DNA of 64,000 nt from Straminergon stramineum. Its lineage: Eukaryota; Streptophyta; Bryopsida; Hypnales; Calliergonaceae. The notes under the pieces are model-generated. The model made no database searches, was not told where the DNA came from, and worked only from the letters and a program-made list of their open reading frames with translations. The stretch's first letter is position 1. Each line of letters starts with the position of its first letter. A program made the translations under genes and the position numbers. The DNA is taken from the NCBI GenBank assembly GCA_963920665.1, contig OY987265.1, positions 14,389,001 through 14,453,000 on the forward strand, in the 5' to 3' direction. Positions 47,897 through 58,900 of this stretch are shown here, in pieces.

Positions 47897-49735
47897 TTAA
47901 TCAAACTGGAGGTTCATAGTAAACACGCCCATTCCCCTTGCAATCCTTCTGCGCCTTCCAGCTCTAGGAGCGGAGTGTAACTCTTCAAAATGGTCAAATC
48001 CAAAGACAGAGGTCAAGTTTGTTGGACTAGAACAGAAGTCAAGCGGATTGATCTTCCTTGTCCAAAAAATTCCGTAAGCAACCAACAATGTTGCCGGCGC
48101 GGGTATCACGAAAACTCCAAGTGTACGGAGATGCGGGGCATCGAATCTCCAATCGAAGTCGACCACCCTTCCCGGATCTGAACAGAATGGTATGGTCGGT
48201 CCATCAAATTTGCCATAGGGTCTGTGTTTCTGCTTGGTGGTGATAAAGCTAAGAAACGACACATATGGGGGAACACTCCATGATCGTGAACATGATCCCT
48301 CCCACTCGAACAAGATATTCGTTGGGTGGTCGAAAATGATCTGTGCACAGTGCAAAACAAACACCGTAACTTACAAATATCCAGTACTTCACATCTTAGG
48401 CGAAGATATCGGACGAAAGGAATCTCTTTTGGAATGGTACCTTGGAACAGGAACTAAGATGCGGCCCTGAGCGATACTGAGGCCGTTTCATTCGCCAATC
48501 CAGAAGAAATTGGACCATTTCGACTTTCGAGTACAGCAAACCAAAATTAGAAGTGGTTGGCTACATTATATGCCCGATGTAGTGGATTGTAGCCATCCTG
48601 CATCCATTCAATTTTATTAGTTTGCAACTCCCTAGAATTCTAGAGAGGCCTTCATGGCGCATTTTTGGAAAGTCTGTCATGTGGAATCATGTATGGAAGA
48701 GTGATGATGAGTTTGCACGGTGAAGGGAGTGCTCACCCAGTCAGGCCTTACTCTACCTCCTCCTGCAGTTCTTACATCACGCAGCAGCTCCTCTCCAACA
48801 GAGAAAGCAAATCCTCGGAGCTCAAGTTTCTCTACCTCTCTGAAATAAACTCTCAAAGCCCTAATTTCACCCACTGGACCACTGCCACGCCCAAAATGTA
48901 CGGCACTTGCACCCCAGGGGCCCTGCATCTGTGAAATCCAGCCGCCAATCCGCCAATGAGTATGAGAAATTGTCCATACAAAACTTTAGGGACTGGTTTC
49001 TTTGACGCAACCTCAGGGAGCTGGATCTAGAGTACGACGCATTTAAACAAAGGCACACGGAATGAATCGTGTGACAAGTAGTTCATGGACGAATTGGTAT
49101 TACATTTTAAGTAATTAAACACATACTCCCTCCACTCTCAATGAATGGCATGCAGCATCAGTTTGCTCTAGTGAATCTTACCTGCACCTTCGTCAATCTC
49201 CCAAAAGGCCATACCCGATCTGTCGGCAAACACACGGATTCGTGGACTTCTGCATTGCCAATCTAGAGAAAGTGGAATCAACCTCAAAGTCGACTTCCAG
49301 AGGAACAACAGTGGTTGGGAGTGTTATTACATACCAGTCAGCACTTGTAGGCCTTTCAGGTACCTCAACACTCGACATACATCTGCAAATGCAGGTCGCT
49401 TCCGAGGATCCGCATCCCAACAGGCACAAACCAGGGAAGCCAAGTTAGCAGGGCAGCTTGAAGGAAGGCGTGGCCGCAAAGGAAATGGGGCTGTCAGCTT
49501 CGAGTACAGATCAGTCACTCGCACATCCCCGAAAGGCTCCTCTCCTGACAAGATTTCGAAACACACAATTCCAAAGCTGTAAACATCAGCTTTCCTTGGA
49601 AAGGCCTCTTCCAGATGATCATCCTCCATGTTGGCCCCAAATATCTCAGGTGCCATCCATTTCCTTGTTCAGGGCACTCTGTCCAACTTGAGCCCAACGG
49701 ATCTCCCCGCATTCAACTGCAATTTGGTAGTCGAC
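47897..49735 (-). pseudogene. Kinase-jacalin lectin fusion gene, 5'-truncated
   Basis: Exons on the minus strand are about 49735-49335, 49249-49182, 48928-48737, 48476-48441 and 48340-47897, and all phases agree. Exon 1 encodes the C-lobe of a protein kinase from the APE motif on (WMAPEIFG, then ADVYSFGIVCFEILSGEEPF, CWDADPRKRPAF). The next exon is a linker. The following exons resemble a jacalin-type lectin domain: GPWG at its start, then EIRALRVYFREVEKLELRGF, later IIFDHPTNILFEWEG, and VSFLSFITTKQKHRPYG with a closing LRTLGVFVIP. Jacalin domains bind carbohydrate. The N-lobe, catalytic loop and DFG region are missing upstream. A TGA at 49669-49671, four codons before WMAPE, sits where family members usually have a glycine. 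It could be a pseudogene, or a gene read only from the Met of MAPE, which would leave no active kinase. The C-terminal 65 residues are unrecognised. Confidence 0.75.
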
Positions 49736-49955
49736 TACAACGCATTTCAGTACTTTGCGTACCGACAATTCAAAAATGGCAGGGATCTTCACACGTGGAC
49801 CGCATCTTACGGATCATGAAGCGTGAAGTCAATCGACTCACGCCACGCCAGCGTTGCAATGGACCATGTCAAGCTGTCGGCGAAGGCCACCGGTAATTGT
49901 TGGAATTACATTGTCGACCATAGCTGCAACGAAATTGACGTTTAGAGCTCGACCA
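49736..49955. other. Break between the kinase remnant and the duplicated block
   Basis: No kinase catalytic loop (HRDLK-type) could be read on the minus strand. The frames on both strands are open in short pieces but show no domain. Confidence 0.35.
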
Positions 49956-50950
49956 AGATCGATTCTGATTACGCTGGCAGGACTTCTGGAAATAAGCAGG
50001 AGCTAGCTAGTGGATCGATAAAGTGAAACCCGGGGGCGAAACCGACAAAAAGATTTATTACGGAACGAAGCTGACAAAAGCTAGGACATGTCTCTAGGAC
50101 TTAACTTTAACAGGCAAGATCAGACACAATCAGACTGCAAGTCTGCGACAACACCGACGAACCTGTCGGACCCCTCGACTCACACGTTGAAGCTCATGAT
50201 CTAGCTAATCATTAGTTAGCTTCGATGTGCATTATAACTTGGCTCAAGGCTCCCCCACTTAGTGGTGCACTGGTGCCCACTTGGAGGAGATTGCGGTGAA
50301 CCTCAATTAATATCACAACCGCGTGGGGAGCCGCGTTGTTCCGTGAAGCAAGGCTAGTCGGCAGTGATTTAATTGTCATTTAATTGTAGTTCTATTAATT
50401 TCTTGTGCTCCACTTGCTTTCAGTCAGTAGGAGGGAATCAATGAGAGAGTCCATGCTCAAGTGCAGGACAGAGTGATGAAGGAGACCATTGAATCGGAAT
50501 GGCTAGTTACCATTGAATGCCTGGTCAATTTCGTTGAATTGGCACGATTCCACCGGCAAAAGTTGTGTCAAATTAGATGTACATAAACGGTCTAAAGACT
50601 TATGTTTCCAAACGCGATTTCTCAAAGGTGACAAAATATTGGAATACCGCCAATTCAATTGACGTTAGAATCGAAATACGGCCCAAGGTTACCAGCTCCA
50701 GGCTGAGTTCCTTCCGACCTGTATTGGAATTGAAAGCTGTGAAACCCGTTCTGTCAACGAGTGCCTCAAAAATTTTGAACACTTCTAGTGACTTTGCTCA
50801 ATTCTTATAGCTCCATACTGCTCTGTTAAACTAATTTGCCTAAAATGGTACGCAGCTTTGAATCGGTCAAGATTAGAAAGCATCTGAATAATAATCAGAG
50901 GTTGAAAACCATTATTGAACCCAAGCACATGTATGGGGAATTTTGTTAAA
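49956..50950. repeat. Duplicated promoter-side block, unit 1 copy
   Basis: Matches 52750-54065 in order: GGAAATAAGCAG with GCTAGCTAG, GTGAAACCCGG, CTGTCGGACC then CTCGACTCACA, AAGCTCATGATCT, then a 33-base identical run ending CCGCGTGGGGAGCCGCGTTG plus TTCCGTG. Later come GGAAT..CAATTCAATTGA, TGACTTTGCTCAATTCTT and GAAAACCATT with TTGAACCCAAG. The best-kept portion is about 50190-50350. Confidence 0.85.
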
Positions 50951-51188
50951 ATGGCAGTGATTCCATACCTTTGGCACTTTTACAGTTGAGGCTGTGCGGT
51001 CTGAAATCTATAACAGTCCCAGATTTCTGAAATCTATACCAATTCTAGATGTCACTTTTGTGGTTCAGACCACGATGTCTGAAAATGGCATATGAAATAT
51101 CACCATTTTAATGAAATTCCCCATATATGAATGGCTTTATTGGAATACAAACATTGAATACATCATCATTCTCTACATTTCTAAAATT

Positions 51189-52507
51189 CTAGCCTATGAA
51201 AGGGATCAATTGGGAAATGTTGAAAAGTTGTGTTCGGGCATCAAAATGTTGAGGCTTCCAATACACTATTGTTACTACTAAAGCCCAAGTATAAACAATT
51301 ATGGAGAATGGAATAGCAAACCAATGGATTGTAAGCTTCCAAGTTACACTATATTCAAAATTAACAAATTTGACAAAGTCTATGATAAGTATGATAGTTA
51401 CAATGACAAAAAATATTAAAGGTAATACTACAAAGATGTTGGAAACTTGGATAAGGGTCATGATAAAGTGAACTACTATACCACATAAGAACAAATCAAC
51501 CATAGTTGCAACTAAACTAAATGCCTTTGTAAACCTATCCAATGGTATTTTTGGTTCTGTTATAGTTGCTAATGTTTCAAGCAACTTTTCCTCTCGCTTT
51601 GAATTTGTATAGATTACTAAAGGTCTGTGGCAAGGATTAAAAAAACTATAAACACTAACTTCAATCAACAATATGATATTCAAGATTAATCCAACAACTT
51701 CAAGTGGTGCCACGGGCAAATCTTTCACCTCTCGAAAGACCACTGCAATAATGTATCCAAGGGCTTGGATTGCAATAGCTATCATAGCAAACCCAGAATA
51801 GCCACGCAAAAATTTCAACTCATCATAGTCTGGCAACACCTCCGCCAACATCAGCACTAAACACCCTGCTGATGAGAGTTCCTTACGTTCATAGTCGCCA
51901 TCCTTTGTTTTCCCTGCCGCCACTTCTCCAATCACCATAGCCTCGGACTCTATCTTCACAAATCTTTTTTCCACCCATAACCAATCTACTTCAAGTAATG
52001 ATGATTCCTTTTCTACATAAACAACAAATCACACCAAAACAGAATTCTTCCTGGGAACTTGGAGAAGGGAGACAACCATGACAAGAGCTCTTGGAATTGA
52101 CGACGCCTGCTGAGGCATTGCAGAGTCTGCTTTGACTGCTGGTATTTCCAGATCAACATTGCATTTTCATATGATGCCCAAATGTATTCATGAAGACCAC
52201 AAATCGGTAAAAATACAGCATATAACGCAGCTCTTATCTTCACTCGTCTCCCCAACAACGAATGTTTGTACCTGCCCCAAAATGCGACACTGCAGGCGAG
52301 CAAAGTGACAAGGAATCCCCAAATGACGTCCAACAAAGGGCGAAAGCATCCAGCATCCTCCACAGCAGGAAGAGCGCCATCGCTGGGCGTCAACGCGGGC
52401 GCTGCAGCAGGCTGAGCGGAGACCACGCCCAAAACCGCAGCTACGCTCACCACCGCCACCACCTCCACTGCTACGTGATCAAGCAGTCCAAACACCCTCC
52501 CTGCCAT
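51189..52507 (-). CDS. Uncharacterised multi-pass membrane protein, two exons
   Basis: I do not recognise the family. Exon 1 starts at the ATG at 52507 and is open to about 52020. It has a hydrophobic segment at residues 12-32, ending in a signal-peptide-like VVSAQPAAAPA, an alanine/proline linker, and hydrophobic segments at about 58-78 and 92-112, followed by a polar part (YQQSKQTLQCLSRRRQ). Exon 2 is open from about 52017 to the stop at 51189 and has hydrophobic segments, counted from 51974, at about 61-80, 92-112, 152-176, 180-202 and 217-238, with a short polar C-terminus. The exon junction is unresolved: the donor sites near 52030-52085 and the acceptors near 51990-52020 do not give an obvious matching phase, so a larger intron with other borders, or a frame lesion, is possible. 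A dead paralogue of exon 2 lies at 46.5-47.2 kb, and the shared upstream block supports this copy being the intact one. Confidence 0.6.
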
Positions 52508-52749
52508 ATGTGATCCTCTCCTTAATTACACTAATTCTTAATTCGCCGCAACTTTCCCAAGCTAGCAAGATCATGTGTGTCCACGAGGCCTAGTTTCACA
52601 AAACACACGGCATCGAATACCAATTACAGACGGTGACTAGAGACGTTCACAGATATATACGTCATTACCAACGAACCCCTCAACCCCTTCATATTTACCC
52701 TACAGGGCAGGGGTCGCCCGGCGATTCTCCCGGCGCGATTGCCGAGGTC
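52508..52749 (-). promoter_or_regulatory. Upstream region of the membrane protein gene
   Basis: Balanced base composition, presumably 5' UTR and core promoter. ATATATACG near 52652 is the only TATA-like string in a plausible place. Confidence 0.3.
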
Positions 52750-54070
52750 GCCGCTGCTACAGACTACCCGACTTGACTTCGGGAAATAAGCAGAGCTTGC
52801 TAGCTAGCGGATGAGGTGAAACCCGGCGGTGAACCCGACAGATATACATATCCCGGAACGCAGCTGACGTTTACAAGCTAGAACATGGCTCAAGAACTTA
52901 ATTAATTACAACAGGCAACATCACACACAATCAAATTGCAAGCTAATCAGCGGAAACACCAGTTACGAAACTGTCGGACCGCTCGACTCACAAGTAGAAG
53001 CTCATGATCTGATCGATCATTCGTTAGCTTCGGTGTGCATTACAACTTGGTTCAAGGCCCCGACACTTACCGACTTGGAGGAGGTTGCGATGAACCACAA
53101 TATCACAACCGCGTGGGGAGCCGCGTTGTTCCGTGCAGTAAGGCTGGTGCCCTGTCATTTTTTTTCTTGTGCTCCACTTGCGTTCAGTCGGCAAGAGAGA
53201 ACCAATCATGGAATGTATGCTCAAGTGGAGGACAGAGTTTGACAAACATTAGAGAAAATTTCGACTCTCCACAGGGCTGTTAAGAAGCACCAGAAGGGAC
53301 CCAAACATTACTTTCTTTTTGGCCTACGCAGGAACTTTTCCCCTATTTTTGCTAATCATTGTCCTGTCAATTGTCAGAGAATTGGTACTCAAGCATTGGT
53401 ACATGAGTAGTTTAATAGAGGATGGTTGTGGCAACTACAATTTTCTATTCAAAAGAGAATAAGAAATTAAAATATATTCCCTTTCATTCCCGATATTCAC
53501 ACTAGATGAATCTGATTTTTGTCAGAGATTCTCTTCTTTTAGTAGCCTTGCAGGGGTCTTGAAATAGAGGGGCTTGTCAAACCTTCGCAGCCCTCAGGAG
53601 AGTCCAAAATTTCTCTAATGATATTGGAATGCTGCCTATTCAATTGATGTTATAACTTAACTACCCGATTGCGATTATAGTTGTGCAACGAGCCGAATGC
53701 GGGGTCCAACCGAGGGTGATGTAAAAGAAAGATCCCCTATTTTGTGCTTGATTAATCTATTTTCTACACCTCTCAAAGGTTAATTTGGGACCTCTCACTG
53801 CAAATATGAACTCAAAATTTGCAAATAAAAAGTTCCTGACTGTGTTTTCCCCTAGGGTAAAATGCGGGGGCAAAACACTTCTCGTGACTTTGCTCAATTC
53901 TTTTAGTTGCGAGTTCCTTACTACTTTGTTAAATTCGTTTGCCTCCAAGAGATCCCTGGCTCAAATGGTATGCAGCTTTGTGTCTGTACAATTGGAGAAT
54001 GAATGCATGCAGCAGCATCCGAATACTTATCAGAGAGTGAAAACCATTTTGAACCCAAGTATATACATGT
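52750..54070. repeat. Duplicated promoter-side block, unit 2 copy
   Basis: Second copy of the block at 49956-50950, lying upstream of the membrane protein gene. It is longer because of insertions around 53280-53600 and 53690-53860. The segment 53040-53150 is the most conserved. Confidence 0.85.
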
Positions 54071-55294
54071 GATTCATACAAAGAAATTTCTGGGTTTCAG
54101 TGTTTTCTTCTACAAAGATTCAACTGATATATTTCCGTGCTTGAATCGGTCAAGAAGTGAGAAGTGATTCGCTTACAGTTTGATGGCTGTGCCACCATCT
54201 TCGAGTTAAAATTTGGAGCCATCCAATTAATGTGTTCATTTCAATGGTGATTGTCTGTTCAACGATCAATTGTCCGCCAGATCTGTAGGATTCATAATCT
54301 CCTGAATTTCCAAAACTCAAGAACGGGTCGAAAAATAGATTGAACGCAGGAGGAAACGAAGAGCCACAGACTGGAGAAAATGACATGATCACCAGTTGAC
54401 CCGATAAGGTAGACAAGTGTGCTCATGAAGCGACCCCTTTAAGGGCTGGTTGACCTTTATGATGGATTACAGATGCACAAAAGTATTTTCCCTTATTTTT
54501 TACTTGAAAAGAAACTGAAACGAAATTTAACACAAGTGGTTTCATATTTTTCAAAGCATTTATGAATTATTTATGAATTTTCAAAGAATTTTGTAGTAGA
54601 CACCTATTTTTTATCTTAGACCTTGCAAAACTCACACACATGCAATCTAGAAAAATATATGGATTTACCAAAAACAAGCACTACAACATGCAGAAAGTAA
54701 TACACAAGGTTCCAAAATGCAACCATCCCTAAACTTAAACAAATCCTAAATTCTTTTATTAGCATATGTAAGAAGGTAGTTGGGTTGCTAATTCTCATTT
54801 TGAAAAATTCAATAAATATGTGTTCAATGTCCACTTATTTCAAAATGGACCTACCTCGGCTCTTATTCCATCCATTGATGAAGTATGACTCAATATTTGA
54901 CAAATCTTCTTATGCTCTCACATTATCAACAATCCATTTAGTGGTCATCACATATCCATTTCAAAACCACATATTGTCCATTAATTACAAAGCTTCTTGT
55001 ATGGACACTTTGAAGAAGAGGGTTGCAATATTGCAACCCACTCATATATATGCCTTATTTAGATCATCCAACTATTCTAGATTCATGATAAGAGACAAGT
55101 AACAATAGCTCACATAGTAAGAGAAAATGTCAAGCCCAACAATTTGTTTATTTTGTTTCATTTGTTGGCTCTAGACAAAAGGGGAGGAGGCTTTGCATCA
55201 ACAAAAGTTACCTTGAGGAAGTTGGGGTAGGTACCTTACTTGAAAAGTAAACAAGTGCTGAACAAACAGAGATGCACATACTATTGTTGCTTGT
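54071..55294. other. Intergenic, nothing recognised
   Basis: No gene. The open frame 54785-55102 has no recognised domain and an AT-rich composition like its flanks. Confidence 0.4.
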
Positions 55295-55524
55295 TTAACC
55301 CTTAAATGTCAACATAGATGCTTAGTGTCCGATGGATGACAAGGAATCTTTCTATCTAGGATAGAGCTACAACTATTCATCCTTGGAATTTTGTGTGAAA
55401 AGGGAAGATCTTCTACAATACTTTGACCTCCAATGTGTATTTTTTATTTTAATAAAGTAGATGATGTCACATGGTTCCAAAAGGCATGATTTCCACAGTC
55501 ACCAGTCCGTCCTTTAAGGGTTAA
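55295..55524. mobile_element. TTAA-flanked miniature element, 230 bp
   Basis: The ends are TTAACCCTTAAATG and, inverted, TTAACCCTTAAAGGAC. It is non-coding and of the same family type as those at 31.8 and 63 kb. Confidence 0.7.
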
Positions 55525-55940
55525 CAAAGCACAAAATGTGGTAATCTTCAAAGGAAAAAAGTTGCAACTCAAGAATGAAAGTCAGAAGTTCATTCCCAGT
55601 CGTTCATAACCTTAGTCCAAAGATGATGAATGGGGATCCTCAACGAACTCGAACTGCATCCTCTTTCAAGTTCTACTCAACATCTGCTGCTAACGTCATA
55701 TTCATACAAAACAGTGAATGTGAGAAGGAGATTGCCAAGACCTACATAGTCATCAGACTCACAAACTTGGAACAAACATGGCACCAAGTCAGTCAAAACT
55801 TCCATAGCAACCTTGAGCTAGTGATGATTCAAGTAATTCTCTGATCATTTGCAAAACAATATACTCATGACAAACAAGCCGTTACAGCCATCAATTGTGC
55901 TGTGATCAAGCCCCCTCTACAATGCTATTGAATATTCCCT
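55525..55940. other. 3' flank of the PP2C gene
   Basis: Presumably the 3' UTR of the minus-strand phosphatase gene in its proximal part. The plus frame at 55575-55844 has no recognised domain. Confidence 0.4.
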
Positions 55941-58900
55941 TTATTGTTTAAAATCCGTTTTTGTTGTTTCATGTTCGGTAGCACCATCCTTTTCTGTATC
56001 TAGTTTTACATTCTCTTCTATATCCTCCAAGTGTGCAGCTTTCTCTGCATTCTGTTGGGCCTTGCAATTGGCACACAAAAATGGACCTTCCCAGGCCTTT
56101 TCTCCAGCTTGTGAAAAGAAGGAGCCAGCATGCACAGAAAAACCTGGTTCGGTGTCCAAACTGCAGCGGCAAAGAGCACACAGGAAGATGCCGTTTCCAG
56201 CGTGCACCGATGCATCTGGTCCCAACCTACACCACCACCCCCAAAAACACTTCAGAGATGAAAACCTGGGATATATACACCCAAACCTCTTTAATGCACA
56301 TAACTAATGGAACTTTACAACATTATGGCAATACAGAGTTGCATTCGGAAGTGAAATTGAAGAGGTACTTGCGGTTGGGAGGAATCAAGTAAGGTATGTG
56401 CACCTATATTTAAGCATAGTTATTTTATTGGATCTTATTGGCAAAAGAATTCCAACGCACTTTAGCATGCATTAGTTGGGCACTGGATTGTTATAAGTTA
56501 TGAATTTTCAAAGTATTATTGTCTTTAGGAGTACTGTTTATGAGAGCCCAGATTTGGGCTAGGTCCCTACTTTTTTCAAAACACACTATTTAAAGAGAAA
56601 AGAGTCGAGATCTACCGGACTTCTAGATACTCTATAATTCCTAGATACTGTATAATATAATTAGTGTGATACTGAGAGTAGACTCATCAGTGAATTGTGA
56701 ATTGCCTGCATCTGTTCTCTAGAGTATAGGTAGCGTTAGAGAGGAGTATGTGATATTAGAGAAGCGGATCATTAAGACGAGGTTGGTTGCACAATCATGC
56801 AAAAGCAATGGCAGACACAAACCAAAACACTAGAGAGAATTGATTCACTTGCATCGAATGAAATTAGGGTACTAATGAACCCTAGCTAGTTTGAGGACTC
56901 ACCTTTCACCCAGAGTTGCCGAGTTTTCATCAAGAATTTCCTCATGAGTCTGATCATCCCCAAGATCGACGTCACTGCCAGATGTGCAGCGCATCAATTT
57001 CGAGAAGCTCGATCTCTTCTTCATTGCTGGGGCAAAAGGTTCAGAACCGCGAGGAGCAATATCCACCACCAAACATGTTGTGTCGTCTCTCAATCCCCGG
57101 CTCCTTATTGCTTCCTGGCATCCCCAAAGAGTAACAAATACTTCAGTACTTGTAAGGACTCATCCCTTCTCCATTCACTAGTAGAAAAGTAGGAGAAAAA
57201 TAGCCGTCTGAAGTAACAAAACAAGTCCGAATCAACACAACTCTGTTAGTTCATGTCCAAACCAAGCTGTCCGAGAAAACAAAACGTGCTGATTTGACGA
57301 CAATGAATACTATCAGAGCATAACGAAGAACATTTCCCAGTGTACTTCATCCAAAAACTCGACCGAATTAGAACTATTGTAAATGTGCAGGTGGCTAACA
57401 CTCGTAAAGGTCTTATAAATAGTGCCTTAAATGTGCCTCGTAAGCGTGCCACCCACTAGCAGATGCACTCTACTTGTTTTTGCACATGCACAAGTCTTGA
57501 CACCCGAAAGTGTCGAAACGAAAAACAGACATTCCACTTTGAAATCTAATAATTGATTCTAATCAATTTCAAAAGAAGTATTCTATTGTTGAAGATGAAG
57601 ATACGATTCTTCTTTCTATCGACCTACGACGTTTCCCTCCCTTGAAGAACCCTGAATGATTTACTCCAACTCCAATACATACGGAAGCGGCCATTTTCAG
57701 GTCCAAATCACTAATTCTAATCTCATGCGATGTAGTGCTCAACTAGGTGAAAATGTTGTAGCTAACAAAAAGCCCAGAAATACCCACCTTCACCACATAC
57801 TTGGCAGCAGTTTCTGGTTTCTGTACCCCACGACAGCATCTCGCAGCTCTCTTTGTGCTGACGGCATCCCAAACTCCATCCGAGGCAATAATGAGCCTGC
57901 CTCCAGCAGGAGTGAGCTGAAGCACAACAACAAAGAAAAAACATTCAAAGTTGAATAAGGAACAGAATTTCCCCCTCCGACACCAAGGACCTCGATCATT
58001 ATCCTGCCACGTATCCTCCTTTCCTTTCCCCAGCTTAACATAACATTCTCTACGGAGGCCTTGTGATACCTTGAGAACGGCCATGACACCCTAAACCTAG
58101 AGTAGCCCATGAGGCCCATTCTCCCAATCTTAATACAAAGACACAAGTGGAGAATGGCTTCGTGAATGAAAACTTTCAAACTGAACCCAGTAAGGACCCT
58201 AAGGTCAAAAAGTGGTCGATGGATGATTTTGAAGGTTACTTTAGAAATTAAGAATGCATGAATTGGTCCAACAGTCGGATCATTTTTCGCTGAATATCTT
58301 GGTGATATAGGTCTCGTCCTTTCAAGGAGGGTTAAGTGAACCCTAAAAAGGCGGAAAAAAAACATGCAAAAGGAGGAGATAAAGTCACATCCTTTCCATC
58401 ACCAACAAAATTTCCCCTCCTTGAGGTGCATTCTAACTATCACTAGTTGTTATTGGTGAGGTAGGAAGTTCTCTAAGTTCAGAATTGAGAAACTTTATTG
58501 AAAAACATTACTCAAGAATCAATCATTCTCAAAAACCACTAATGAGAAGAAGCTTGAGGAAATATAGAAAGAATATCATGTAATACTAGATGCAAAAGGC
58601 TGCATATGAGGGGTTGTAGAACGAAGGAGAAACGGTACTTTTCAATGCTGCAGTGTTTTTCAGCATCTATAAATAGAAAGAGTACAGCGCTTCAGTGGCT
58701 AAAGAAAGTTATGAACAAAGAGTATCATGAATTTCTCACAAGTTTACCTTAATCTGTTTCACGTGAGGCACAGCCACCACATAGGCACCCACATCCATGT
58801 CTCCAATGGACCTGGAGAGGCAAAGACCCCCCGGCCAGACCCTCAATGGGCCAACCTCCACCCCACCGTACACTCGAATCCTTCCGATTTCTCCTCCGCA

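Larger units (their letters stand above)
46450..50950. repeat. Tandem segmental duplication, unit 1
   Basis: Both flanks of this segment match unit 2 (51120-54075) in the same order and orientation. The left part (46450-47226) matches 51130-51905, and the right part (49960-50945) matches 52750-54065. Unit 1 has 2.7 kb between the matching parts, against 0.85 kb in unit 2. The extra DNA holds a kinase-jacalin gene remnant. Unit 2 follows after only about 170 bases, which is what a tandem duplication predicts. Confidence 0.7.

Noticed and set aside
48560..48610. Minus reading GYNPLHRAYN, ankyrin-like
   Set aside because: It is a single ten-residue match in a short frame with a nearby stop, located in what reads as an intron of the kinase-jacalin gene.
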